From NCBI GenBank assembly GCA_015232355.1, contig JADFZW010000012.1, positions 79,430 through 143,429 of the forward strand: a stretch of 64,000 nucleotides of DNA, in the 5' to 3' direction. The translations under genes were made by a program, and so were the position numbers. Origin of the DNA: Oligoflexia bacterium (GTDB lineage Bacteria; Bdellovibrionota; Bacteriovoracia; Bacteriovoracales; Bacteriovoracaceae). Positions 37,131 to 45,754 of this stretch are shown here, piece by piece. How positions within the stretch are numbered: the first letter of the stretch is position 1; each line of letters opens with the position of its first letter. The notes beneath the pieces were generated by a model that was not told the DNA's origin, ran no database searches, and saw only the letters and a program-made list of their open reading frames with translations.

Positions 37131-39422
37131 TCAATAAAGAATATTTAAAATATCCTCTGAAGTGGCGGGGATTTTAAGCTTCTGATCAAGTTTAGGTTTA
37201 AGTTTGTTATCTTCGCTTAAGAAATTTAACAGTCCCCACTTTATAGCAGTCCATACAGAAATTCCTAGTAAAAATGGTGGTTCACCAACAGCTTTGCTCT
37301 TATAAATATTAACATCGTTTTGATCATTAAAAATTAAATCAATATTAAAAATTCTTGGAGTATCTTGAATGTTTGGAATTTTATAAGTTGTTGGTGAGTG
37401 AGTGAGAAGTACTCCTTTATCAGAGTAGCGAAGCTCTTCCATAGTTACCCAACCAGCTCCTTGGATGTAAGCACCTGCTATTTGACCTCTGTCGATTTTT
37501 TCATTTATCGATTGCCCTAAATCCATCAAAATATCGGCCCGTAAAATTTTTGTGTTCCCTGTGTATCCATCAATTTCTACTTCACTAACTGCTACCCCTT
37601 GAGTGTAATAAAGGAAGGGTTGCCCTTTAGCAGTTTGCGGATCAAAGTGAATTTCAGGCGTCTTGTAGTATGCTTGAGCACTTAAATTTATTCGCGCAAA
37701 ATATGCATCCTTCACTAACTGAGCAAAATTTATCTGCTGATAATTTTGCTTCTTCGTATTTAAGGCAAATTCACTCAATCGTTCCTTAATCATCAAGGCA
37801 GCATTGTAAGCGGCCGAACAATTTATGTCCGCTCCACTGGATGCGGCGGTTGGTGAAGTGTTGGGATTTTTCTCTGTCGAGGTAGGCATTACTTTTACAA
37901 AACTATGATCTATTTCAAAGACATCACTTACAACTTTACGAATTTTCGTATAAACACTTTGGCCCATCTCTGTTGCACCAGTGGATACTTGTACTGATCC
38001 ATCGGTATAAACATTAATCAATGCACTTCCTTGATTTAAAAAAATGGCAGTAAAAGAAATTCCAAACTTGATTGGAGTAAGCGAGATCCCTTTTATTTTA
38101 TATTCAACATTTCTATTTCTATCTTTATTTTTATTTCTATCTTTTACCTTTTTATTATGCTCACAAACTTCAGCAAATCTCCTCTGAAAATCACTGCTCT
38201 TTTCAATTTTTTCAAAGAGTGAGTGAAGCATATTGTTTTTTACAGTCTGGCCATAGATAGTGGTATTTCTATCTTTGATTCCATATAGATTTATTTTTCT
38301 GATCTCTAGTGGAGCTTTTGCTAACTTAGAGGCGATATCTTCAATGATATTTTCTATTACTACTACTCCCTGGGGGCCACCAAATCCTCTGAAGGCAGTG
38401 TTGGGTGCTATATTTGTTCGAGCAATAAATCCATCAATTCTTGCATTCGCTATGTAGTAAGCATTGTCGATATGAAAGAGTGCTCGCTGTAATATTGCTC
38501 CTGAAAGATCTAAGTATGCTCCACCATTTGCATACATTTGAACTTTTAAAGCTTGTATCTTTCCATCATTATCAAAACCCACCTCATAAAAACTTTTGAA
38601 TGCATGCCTCTTGCCTGTAATCTTCATATCATCATCACGACCTAAAATCAGTCGTGCTGGACGTTTGCTCTTATAACAAGCAAGGGCCGCCATAGCAGCG
38701 TAATGAGATGCTTGTGCCTCTTTACCTCCGAAACCACCACCCATTCTCTTTACTACACAAACAACTTGATGTTGTTTAAGCCCGAGGGCGTGGGCCACTA
38801 CATGTTGTACTTCCGTTGGATGTTGAGAGGAACTATGAAGTTCCAGCAGACCACCATCATCACTATCTTTTAAATAAGCAATGGTTGCATGTGTTTCAAA
38901 ATAAAAATGCTCTTGACCTCCATTTTCAAAATTTCCCTGAAGTACATTTGGAGAATTCTTTAGAGCAGCATCTACATCTCCAGTCTCTATCTTCTGAGGA
39001 GTTCCTAAAAAATATTTTTTAGAGATGGCGGTATCAATATCTAAAATGCTTTTTGTTCCATCAGCTTCAACTATTTCGTCGATATCAACTTTAATTAATT
39101 TTTTTGCTCTCTTGGCGATCTCTACACTCTCTGCAGCTATTACAACTATTGGTTCACCAACATAGTTAACCTCTTTTTCTGCTAAGATTGGTTGATCCGC
39201 AATCACTGCTCCCCAAGCATTGTGAGCAACATCTTTGTAAGTATAAAGACCGACAACTCCCTCTAATTTGGAGGCAGGAGCAAGATCAATATTTTTAATT
39301 ATTCCTCGAGCAACGTGACTGTAAACCAATTCCACAACTACTTCATTTGCAAATTTCAATCGATCATCTATAAACTCTGATTCACCTGTAACATGAGTGT
39401 AGGCCAAATCCAAAATATCCAT
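37131..39422 (-). CDS. xdhB: Xanthine dehydrogenase-type molybdopterin subunit XdhB
   Basis: The 763-residue protein spans the full large subunit of a molybdenum hydroxylase. GGGFGGKEAQ and FRGFGGPQGV are cofactor-contact motifs, and the C-terminal VGEPPFLLG contains the Glu that acts as catalytic base in xanthine dehydrogenase. It would oxidise a purine or related substrate and pass electrons to XdhA. An in-frame hexamer repeat gives KDRNKNKDRNRN near residue 430. GGGGG precedes the ATG. It lies 36 bases after xdhA. The exact substrate (xanthine, hypoxanthine, other aldehyde or heterocycle) cannot be read from the sequence, and XdhC, the cofactor-insertion partner, is not in the window. Confidence 0.9.
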   Translation of the reverse strand: MDILDLAYTHVTGESEFIDDRLKFANEVVVELVYSHVARGIIKNIDLAPASKLEGVVGLYTYKDVAHNAWGAVIADQPILAEKEVNYVGEPIVVIAAESVEIAKRAKKLIKVDIDEIVEADGTKSILDIDTAISKKYFLGTPQKIETGDVDAALKNSPNVLQGNFENGGQEHFYFETHATIAYLKDSDDGGLLELHSSSQHPTEVQHVVAHALGLKQHQVVCVVKRMGGGFGGKEAQASHYAAMAALACYKSKRPARLILGRDDDMKITGKRHAFKSFYEVGFDNDGKIQALKVQMYANGGAYLDLSGAILQRALFHIDNAYYIANARIDGFIARTNIAPNTAFRGFGGPQGVVVIENIIEDIASKLAKAPLEIRKINLYGIKDRNTTIYGQTVKNNMLHSLFEKIEKSSDFQRRFAEVCEHNKKVKDRNKNKDRNRNVEYKIKGISLTPIKFGISFTAIFLNQGSALINVYTDGSVQVSTGATEMGQSVYTKIRKVVSDVFEIDHSFVKVMPTSTEKNPNTSPTAASSGADINCSAAYNAALMIKERLSEFALNTKKQNYQQINFAQLVKDAYFARINLSAQAYYKTPEIHFDPQTAKGQPFLYYTQGVAVSEVEIDGYTGNTKILRADILMDLGQSINEKIDRGQIAGAYIQGAGWVTMEELRYSDKGVLLTHSPTTYKIPNIQDTPRIFNIDLIFNDQNDVNIYKSKAVGEPPFLLGISVWTAIKWGLLNFLSEDNKLKPKLDQKLKIPATSEDILNILY

Positions 39423-39458
39423 AATGTTAATCCCCCATTACACCTCTTTTAAATCTAT

Positions 39459-41003
39459 CTAAATTTCTTCTATAAATTTTTTAAATAAATTACCTGCTAG
39501 TTGATTTCTGTAACTTACAGATCCTCTCACATCAGCAATCGGTGAGATCTCAGCGACTATTGATTTAACTGCTTCATCAACTGTAGCATCAATGTTAGCT
39601 TGATCTAATAATTTTCCTTGTAATAACTTTTCAGTATTTTTTAAACGTAGTGGAGTAGCGGCCACACCACCATAACAGATATTTATCTTTTCAATTTGTT
39701 GATATTGTTTATGTTGTTTATGTTGTTTATCATCTGCTGATTTAGTTATTTTAGCGAGAAAGGCAGCATTGATAGTAGAAATATCCAAATCTTTTCTCTT
39801 TGAAACTTTATAGAGTTTCAAGCAAGTACTATCAGAGGTAGGTATAAAAATATTTGTTATCAATTCATCATCGTTTAAATCAAATTTTTTATATCCCTTA
39901 AAGAAATCACAAATCCCCACTCTCCTTGTTTTGTTGGCCGGTCCCTTAATTATTAAAATCGCCTCCATCACAAAAAGAAATGGAAGTGTATCTCCTATTG
40001 GTGAACCATTAGCAACATTACCAACTAATGTGCCCATATTTTTAATTTGTGGAGAAGCAAAGATATTAAGTAAGTTATATAACTCTGGGATGCTTGAAGT
40101 ACCATCTTTTACAAAATTTTGTAGTGTTGTCAAAGAGACTTTTGCTCCAACTTCTATGCCACCACTTTCACTCTTGATTTCATATAATTCAGGAATTGCA
40201 TTTAAACTAAGTATCCTCTGCGGATCAATAAATTCTTTATTTATCTGCACACCTAAATCAGTGGCCGATGCAAAAACATAAGTCTTTTGATTACCACTGT
40301 TCTTTTTAAATTCAATTGCGGAATCAATAGAAATCGGAGCATAGAATTTTCTATTTTGAGTCTCAATAGCAATTGGAACACTTTTATGTTTAGTTAAATC
40401 AGAGTAAATATCTTCTCTCTGATAAACATCAAGCGATGCTCTAGCTTTACTAAAAAGTTTCTCATCATTTGCAACATGAAGACCGGCATCGATGATACCC
40501 TTGTATCCAGTACAACGACATAAATTTCCAGTTAAACTATCTTTAATCTCTTTTTCAGTTATACTTCTTATACTATTCGCCGATACGTACATTGCAGTCA
40601 AAGTTAGCGCAAATCCAGGAGTACAAAAACCACACTGCGATCCATGCTCTGTAACCAGAGCTTGCTGAACAGGATTTAATTCTCCATTTTGCTCCTTCAA
40701 ACCCTCAACTGTAATAATTTGCGAGCAATCGAAAAGATGAACACTAGCAATGCATGAATTGACTGCTTCGAAATGAAAATTTTTACCAGCTCCATTTGTC
40801 GCTGCTATCACCTCTGCACGCAAAACCGTACAAGCACCACAATCTCCCTCTGCACAGACAACTTTTGTACCAGTTAAATGCAAAATGTTTCGCAAATAAT
40901 CTGAGAGTGGTAAAAATATATTCTCACCACTAACAACTTTTCTATCTCCATTTACATATAACAAAACATAATTTCTATCTTTGTCTTTACCTTTGTTTTC
41001 CAT
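39459..41003 (-). CDS. xdhA: Xanthine dehydrogenase-type Fe-S/FAD subunit XdhA
   Basis: The 514-residue subunit has an N-terminal 2Fe-2S ferredoxin domain with CAEGDCGACTVL (from Cys50), a second 2Fe-2S helical domain with CGFCTPGFALT and GNLCRCTGYKG, a CO-dehydrogenase-type FAD domain (about 210-385; NMGTLVGNVANGSPIGDTLP) and a C-terminal FAD-associated domain. All eight expected cysteines appear to be present. It relays electrons from XdhB through two clusters to FAD. A 9-bp repeat gives KQHKQHKQYQQ near residue 425 (about 39694-39735). It starts 2 bases after the CoA-binding gene ends. Confidence 0.92.
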   Translation of the reverse strand: MENKGKDKDRNYVLLYVNGDRKVVSGENIFLPLSDYLRNILHLTGTKVVCAEGDCGACTVLRAEVIAATNGAGKNFHFEAVNSCIASVHLFDCSQIITVEGLKEQNGELNPVQQALVTEHGSQCGFCTPGFALTLTAMYVSANSIRSITEKEIKDSLTGNLCRCTGYKGIIDAGLHVANDEKLFSKARASLDVYQREDIYSDLTKHKSVPIAIETQNRKFYAPISIDSAIEFKKNSGNQKTYVFASATDLGVQINKEFIDPQRILSLNAIPELYEIKSESGGIEVGAKVSLTTLQNFVKDGTSSIPELYNLLNIFASPQIKNMGTLVGNVANGSPIGDTLPFLFVMEAILIIKGPANKTRRVGICDFFKGYKKFDLNDDELITNIFIPTSDSTCLKLYKVSKRKDLDISTINAAFLAKITKSADDKQHKQHKQYQQIEKINICYGGVAATPLRLKNTEKLLQGKLLDQANIDATVDEAVKSIVAEISPIADVRGSVSYRNQLAGNLFKKFIEEI

Positions 41004-41005
41004 AT

Positions 41006-41470
41006 TTAATATTGCCCAGTTTTAAGTAAAACTAAAGTACACGCCTCAATTACTTCAATTCCTGCTTCTTGCAATCCCTGCTTTAGCAACGGATTTTCAG
41101 TACCAGGATTGATGATAACTCTTTTGGGTCGCAACTCTGCAATTGATTGAACCATATTACTTGATATCGATGGATTTACATAAACTGTTATTGTATCAAT
41201 TGGCATTGGAGTGATCGCACCAAGAAAGTGACTTCTAACTTCATCTAAAGAAGCAAAACAGTTAATCTCAGCTATACTTCTTAAATTTGGATGTACTGGA
41301 ATTGGATTGTGTCCATATTCTTTAAGTAGTATCAATGCCTGATAAGAGTAGCGTTCTGGTTTATCAGAGGCACCAAGAATAACCACTCTCTCATTGTGAT
41401 GAGTTTTGGCCGCTCTATTATTATCTCTGTTATTATCCCTATTGTTTCGATTATTTTTATTTTGTTTCAT
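41006..41470 (-). CDS. CoA-binding domain protein (YccU family)
   Basis: The 154-residue protein has a Rossmann-type CoA-binding core: VVILGASDKPERYSYQALIL near residue 29, HNPIPVHPNLRSI, IDTITVYVNP and RVIINPGTENPLLKQG. Function is unassigned for the family. The first 27 residues are an Asn/Arg/Asp run (NNRNNRDNNRDNNR) from short tandem repeats at about 41411-41462 and lie outside the fold. AGGAG precedes the ATG at 41470. It sits between the DJ-1 gene and xdhA in one operon. Confidence 0.85.
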   Translation of the reverse strand: MKQNKNNRNNRDNNRDNNRAAKTHHNERVVILGASDKPERYSYQALILLKEYGHNPIPVHPNLRSIAEINCFASLDEVRSHFLGAITPMPIDTITVYVNPSISSNMVQSIAELRPKRVIINPGTENPLLKQGLQEAGIEVIEACTLVLLKTGQY

Positions 41471-41478
41471 AAAAACTC

Positions 41479-42009
41479 CTAATTTCCCATGGCCATAACA
41501 TTTAGAATCGTTTCCGCAAATTTCAAAGCAGCACTAGGTCCATTAGCAGTAACAATCTTTCCATCTCTTTCTACACTACTATCAGAATAGATTGCCCCAC
41601 TCTCCCTTAAATTCTCCATCTCAGAAGAGTAGACTGTAGCTCGCTTACCTTTTAAAACTCCAGCTCTCGCCAAAATTCCTGGGGCCAAACAAATCGCCGC
41701 TAATATTTTATTTAGTTTTACACTTTCACAAGCTATTTCCAATGCCTTTTTGTTTCCAAAATATTCAACAGAGCCAGTACCACCAACAAAAACAATGGCA
41801 TCATATGCTTCAACCTTCACATCATTTATTAATAAGTCTGGAGTAATTTTCATTCCAAACATTCCAACAGAAATCTTCTTACTACTACAAGCAACCGTTA
41901 CCGTCGCTCCTGCTTTTTCAAAAATCTCTCTTGGTTCTTGATACTCCTCATCTCTAAAATTATCTGCACTCACAATCATTAAAATTTTTTTGTTTGTACC
42001 AATGTTCAT
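41479..42009 (-). CDS. DJ-1/PfpI family protein
   Basis: The 176-residue protein is a class I glutamine amidotransferase-like fold with the nucleophile elbow AAICLAPGILA (Cys near 107) and GKIVTANGPSAALKFAETIL at the end. Members act as protein or nucleotide deglycases, glyoxalases or proteases, or are redox sensors; which one applies is not readable. The Cys is in the right place but the usual His partner is not obvious. GGAGGT precedes the ATG at 42009. Its place between the porin-like gene and the xanthine dehydrogenase genes suggests co-regulation. Confidence 0.85.
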   Translation of the reverse strand: MNIGTNKKILMIVSADNFRDEEYQEPREIFEKAGATVTVACSSKKISVGMFGMKITPDLLINDVKVEAYDAIVFVGGTGSVEYFGNKKALEIACESVKLNKILAAICLAPGILARAGVLKGKRATVYSSEMENLRESGAIYSDSSVERDGKIVTANGPSAALKFAETILNVMAMGN

Positions 42010-42051
42010 ACGACTTACCTCCTCATCTCATAACTCTAAAATGTTACTACA

Positions 42052-43269
42052 CTAAATATTAAGTGTAACCCCCACTAATATTTGTGATGTTGTTATTTTT
42101 TTTCCGCTTCTCTTAGCACCACTTTGAGTTGTAGCGGTTACATCTCTCTTATACTCATCTGTATAGGATGAATAAACAGAGTAGATTTTCAACTCGTGTT
42201 CCCATTTATTATATTTATTCATTGGAAGATATTCCAGTCCAAAACTGTATCCTATTCTATCAATGTAATCGGAATCAGCTAAAGTTTTCTTGCTATATTC
42301 GCATTTCATCAGTGGCACAAAAGAGTTAAGTGCATTTAAATTAAATTTCATCTCTGCCATCATTGATTGAGTCATATCGTTTTTACCTTCAGCAGTTTTA
42401 TTTGTGTATATATTTGTCGGCCAATTCAAATCTAAGAGCAGTTGCTCTTCCCACATTTTTAAACCTAAACCAAGCGAATAATAGTAGTTCACCTTTTCCG
42501 CAGCAGCACTATTGCCTGATAATCCGCCCACAACTTGCGCAGAAGTTTGAGAGCGATGAAAAGAGAGATGAGGAGAAACAAGCCCTTCTAAGAAATCACC
42601 TAAGTAAACAATCCCTACTGCTGGAATCTTTTTATTTTTTGTACCATCATTCACACTTACAACTGCAACATATACCTCTTGACCAGCAAGCTTAACACCT
42701 CCGATAATTCCTGGACGATATGATATTTCACTAAATTCAGTTCCCACCAAAGAATACAAATAAATATCTTGAGGCATTTGTAAAAGTTCTCTCCCTCCTA
42801 CTCCACTAAAAATTTTTCCAACTTTAAAATATAAAATATTATTAATTTTATATTTTCCCCATATCTCATCAATTGAATCAATTAAGTCAACATTATGAAC
42901 TGTCCCTGAATTAGCACTCTCAGTGATAGAAAAACTTTTATTAACATTCCAATCTAAATAATAGTTAAGAGATTCATCTAATTTACCTCTGAGCTTTAAT
43001 CTAGCAGCTTTTACTTTAAATTCTCTCGACAATAACTCATCATTGGTGTTCATCGCATAACCATTAGAGCCAGCAATTCTAATCGTATCATCATCGGAAT
43101 TATTAATTTCATAATCACTTCGAACAATCAAATTGATTAGCACTCTATCAGAGGCAATACTAACACTGGCCAGCAGATCTTCACTTGTCAAAACAGTTAA
43201 AGTTAAAGTTAAAGTTAAAGTTAAAATAAAATTAAGTGCCATCAATAGCATTAATATTTTTTTAATCAT
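42052..43269 (-). CDS. Outer-membrane porin-like beta-barrel protein
   Basis: About 405 residues. From ATG at 43269 there is a signal peptide (MIKKILMLLMALNFI, then a TL repeat). The mature part alternates hydrophobic and polar residues, with the features of the phosphate-selective porin O/P group (KLRGKLDESLNYYLDWNVNK near residue 75, YFKVGKIFSGVGGRE, EYLPMNKYNKWEHELKIYS near the end). Aromatic residues near strand ends suggest an outer-membrane barrel. An open frame continues upstream to 43350, but GAGAGGA just before 43272 and the family start support the shorter form. It is the first gene of the operon with DJ-1, the CoA-binding gene and xdhAB, so it may import the substrate. Confidence 0.75.
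   Translation of the reverse strand: MIKKILMLLMALNFILTLTLTLTLTVLTSEDLLASVSIASDRVLINLIVRSDYEINNSDDDTIRIAGSNGYAMNTNDELLSREFKVKAARLKLRGKLDESLNYYLDWNVNKSFSITESANSGTVHNVDLIDSIDEIWGKYKINNILYFKVGKIFSGVGGRELLQMPQDIYLYSLVGTEFSEISYRPGIIGGVKLAGQEVYVAVVSVNDGTKNKKIPAVGIVYLGDFLEGLVSPHLSFHRSQTSAQVVGGLSGNSAAAEKVNYYYSLGLGLKMWEEQLLLDLNWPTNIYTNKTAEGKNDMTQSMMAEMKFNLNALNSFVPLMKCEYSKKTLADSDYIDRIGYSFGLEYLPMNKYNKWEHELKIYSVYSSYTDEYKRDVTATTQSGAKRSGKKITTSQILVGVTLNI
43196..43225. repeat. Five perfect copies of a hexamer within a signal peptide
   Basis: GTTAAA is repeated exactly five times. On the minus strand it encodes the Thr-Leu dipeptide five times in the hydrophobic core of the porin signal peptide. A gain or loss of one unit would keep the frame and change the length of the signal peptide core by two residues. 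Confidence 0.92.
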
Positions 43270-43380
43270 CATTCCTCTCAAAAAATAAAAAAAATAAAAT
43301 AGAATTAGCAAATCAGATGCGATTAAATAAGTTACCAAATTCCTTGCCATTTTAACATTACTTTAATAATAGGTGATAAT

Positions 43381-44748
43381 ATGAACTCTTGTAACTATTA
43401 TTCAAATTATACATGTCATTCTTGCTCAACTATTGAAACAGATTATTCAAGTCAAATTGAACTCAAAGAGCATCATCTAGATAGTTTGATCGATGCTAAT
43501 TTAAAATATACTCCAACTCTCTACACCACCGTACACTCTAGACCTTGGCATTTCCGCAACAAGGCAAAGATGATTGTTGCTGGAAATAGTAGAAAACCAA
43601 TAATCGGAATTGTAAGACAAGAAGATACTGGGCACAAAGGAAGAGGTAATAGTCCACTAGATCGAGCAATGCAAAGTCGCCGCTATCACCAACAACAATT
43701 CAGCTCACAAGCTGCATTCGGATCAGGCCCATTATCGGGAAATTCCTATAGAGCAAGAAATGACCAACCTGAATTATTCCACCACAAAAAATTTACAAGT
43801 AGTGATCCATTTCAAGTTCATGAAATTTTAAGTTGTCCTCTTCACACTCAAGTTCTCAATAGAGTTATTAAATCTCTCAAGTATATTATTTCAAAATACC
43901 AAATACATCCATACAACATAGCTAAGCGTTCAGGTGAATTAAAAGCACTTATTATTTTCGCAAGTGAGTTTAGCGATAACAACAATAGTGAAGATGAGAT
44001 GTATTTACGTTTCGTTTTACGTTCAAAAAATGAAATTGATAAAATTAAAAGCGCTATGCCAGAGATAATGGAGAAATTTCCTTCGATAAAAGTAATTACT
44101 GCTAATATACAGCCAGTAGCGCACGCAGTTTTAGAGGGAGATGAAGAGATTTATTTAACTGAAGAAAAATTCATCAAAGATAAAATGGGAGATTTCCTTT
44201 TAACAATAACTCCGGGAACATTTTATCAAACAAATCCTCGCGTGGCCCATCGTCTCTATGAGGCAGCCCAGAAAATCGTATATTCTATTGATCCAGATAC
44301 TCTTTGGGATATGTATTGTGGAGTTGGAGCATTTTCTCTATACTGTGCTAACGATGTTCGAAAAAAAATTGTTGCAGTTGAGGCATCAGCAAAGTCGATT
44401 GAATGTGCAAAAATTAATCAAACTGCATATAACCTCACTTCAAAGATCGACTTCATACGTTCGAACGCTGAAGATTTTTTGAGAGATCGCATGGAACAAC
44501 AATCACCTGATGTAATGATTGTTAATCCTCCACGCAAGGGGCTCTCAAGTGATATGCTCTCTATGATTCTCTCGAAAAAATACAAGATCAGAGATATTAT
44601 TTATTCGAGCTGTAATGCTGAAACATTATTTAGAGACATAAGAGATTTGGAACAATTTTATCGTGTTAAATCACTTCAGATTTTTGATATGTTTCCACAC
44701 ACTCACCACTACGAAACATTAGCATACTTAGTTGCAAAACATGCATAA
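43381..44748 (+). CDS. rlmC: 23S rRNA uracil-C5 methyltransferase RlmC-like
   Basis: The 455-residue protein is of the TrmA/RlmC/RlmD group. The N-terminal CNYYSNYTCHSC plus the later SCPLH supply the four cysteines of the Fe-S cluster, matching RlmC (uracil-747 of 23S rRNA in Escherichia coli). The methyltransferase domain has DMYCGVGAFSLYCA, VNPPRKGLS and the catalytic SSCNAETLFRD. A long insertion (about 85-140) rich in Ser, Gln, Arg and His is unusual. AGGTGAT precedes the ATG at 43381. It may be co-transcribed with the YggT gene, 24 bases downstream. Confidence 0.88.
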   Translation: MNSCNYYSNYTCHSCSTIETDYSSQIELKEHHLDSLIDANLKYTPTLYTTVHSRPWHFRNKAKMIVAGNSRKPIIGIVRQEDTGHKGRGNSPLDRAMQSRRYHQQQFSSQAAFGSGPLSGNSYRARNDQPELFHHKKFTSSDPFQVHEILSCPLHTQVLNRVIKSLKYIISKYQIHPYNIAKRSGELKALIIFASEFSDNNNSEDEMYLRFVLRSKNEIDKIKSAMPEIMEKFPSIKVITANIQPVAHAVLEGDEEIYLTEEKFIKDKMGDFLLTITPGTFYQTNPRVAHRLYEAAQKIVYSIDPDTLWDMYCGVGAFSLYCANDVRKKIVAVEASAKSIECAKINQTAYNLTSKIDFIRSNAEDFLRDRMEQQSPDVMIVNPPRKGLSSDMLSMILSKKYKIRDIIYSSCNAETLFRDIRDLEQFYRVKSLQIFDMFPHTHHYETLAYLVAKHA

Positions 44749-44772
44749 AAGTGACAAAGGATTATTTCAGTT

Positions 44773-44994
44773 ATGGTAAGATCTATCATTCACCTTTATA
44801 TTTTGATAATTATTGCAGACGCTGTTTTAAGTTATGTTCCTCAATATCGAACAAAGCAGTGGGCACAAGTAATAAGAAAAATTGCAGATTTTTCCCTAGA
44901 TCCGATTAGAAAACTTCTACCCAAAGATCTTCCCTTTGATGTCTCACCTCTTATTGCTATTATTGTATTACAACTTATTATGGCCCTGTGGTAA
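44773..44994 (+). CDS. YggT family membrane protein
   Basis: The 73-residue protein has two membrane helices (about 5-21 and 55-71) around a conserved DPIRKLLPKDLPFDVSPLIA, the YggT signature. Family members are single or tandem repeats; this is a single, short repeat. The role is not firmly established (linked to osmotic tolerance or cell division). AAAGGA precedes the ATG. It follows rlmC by 24 bases. Confidence 0.9.
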   Translation: MVRSIIHLYILIIIADAVLSYVPQYRTKQWAQVIRKIADFSLDPIRKLLPKDLPFDVSPLIAIIVLQLIMALW

Positions 44995-45030
44995 CTTTAG
45001 TAACTATAATTATAATTAAAAAAAATAAAA

Positions 45031-45078
45031 ACAAAGACAAAGACAAAGATAAAGATAAAGATAAAGATCAAGATCAAG
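45031..45078. repeat. Eight degenerate hexamer units upstream of a DUF47 gene
   Basis: Eight consecutive 6-base units fit AYMAAG (ACAAAG, ATAAAG, ATCAAG). The array ends 19 bases before the start codon and just before the ribosome site AAGGAG, within the leader or promoter of the DUF47 gene. Confidence 0.9.
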
Positions 45079-45097
45079 TAAAGATAAGGAGCGATTG

Positions 45098-45754
45098 ATG
45101 CTAACTAAAATCATAAGAAAAATATTACCCCCAGAGGAAAAAATCTTCTATAAACTATTTGATGAGAGTATCGAAATCGCTAATCAAGCTGCCAAGTTGT
45201 TACATGACCTTTATATGAATGGCATGTGTGATGAAAAAATTGAAGCAGCAATAAAATTGAAAGAAAAAGCATCCAATGTTACTCATAAATTATTAGAGCA
45301 ATTGAGCGCTACCTTTGTTACTCCCCTTGATAGAGAAGATATCCAAACAGTAACCGTATTTATTAATAAAATATCTAAGAGAATTATTAAAGTAATAAAA
45401 AACTCAAAAAATTGCAAACTATACAATTACAACGATCATTTAAAAAGACAGTCCGAATTGTTAGTAAAAATGACTGAAGAATTAAAATTTTCAGTTAACC
45501 ATTTAAAAAAATCTACCAAACCAAAAGACATTAGTGAAAGTGGCCATCGAATAAGAAATATTGAAAATCTTATTGAAACAGAATTTAAAGATGCATCTGA
45601 GGATCTCTTCTCTAATGGAACTAAAAATCAAACACCTCATGAAGTTTTAATGACTTTAAAAATGTCCGGTATCTACCGAGATCTTGAAAGTGTTGCTGAA
45701 TCTTGCAGCACCCTCTCTGATATTATCTTTAATATTGTATTGAAGAATTCATAA
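45098..45754 (+). CDS. DUF47/PhoU-like protein
   Basis: The 218-residue protein is all-helical and matches the DUF47 family (TIGR00153, PhoU-like): PPEEKIFYKLFDESIEIANQ near residue 11, ATFVTPLDREDIQTVTV and RDLESVAESCSTLSDIIFNI near the end. Relatives pair with Pit-type phosphate transporters, but no pit gene is visible beside it. ATG at 45098 follows AAGGAG by 6 bases; the TTG at 45095 is too close. The 3' end overlaps the convergent NuoCD-like gene by 26 bases. The hexamer array at 45031-45078 lies in its leader. Confidence 0.88.
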   Translation: MLTKIIRKILPPEEKIFYKLFDESIEIANQAAKLLHDLYMNGMCDEKIEAAIKLKEKASNVTHKLLEQLSATFVTPLDREDIQTVTVFINKISKRIIKVIKNSKNCKLYNYNDHLKRQSELLVKMTEELKFSVNHLKKSTKPKDISESGHRIRNIENLIETEFKDASEDLFSNGTKNQTPHEVLMTLKMSGIYRDLESVAESCSTLSDIIFNIVLKNS

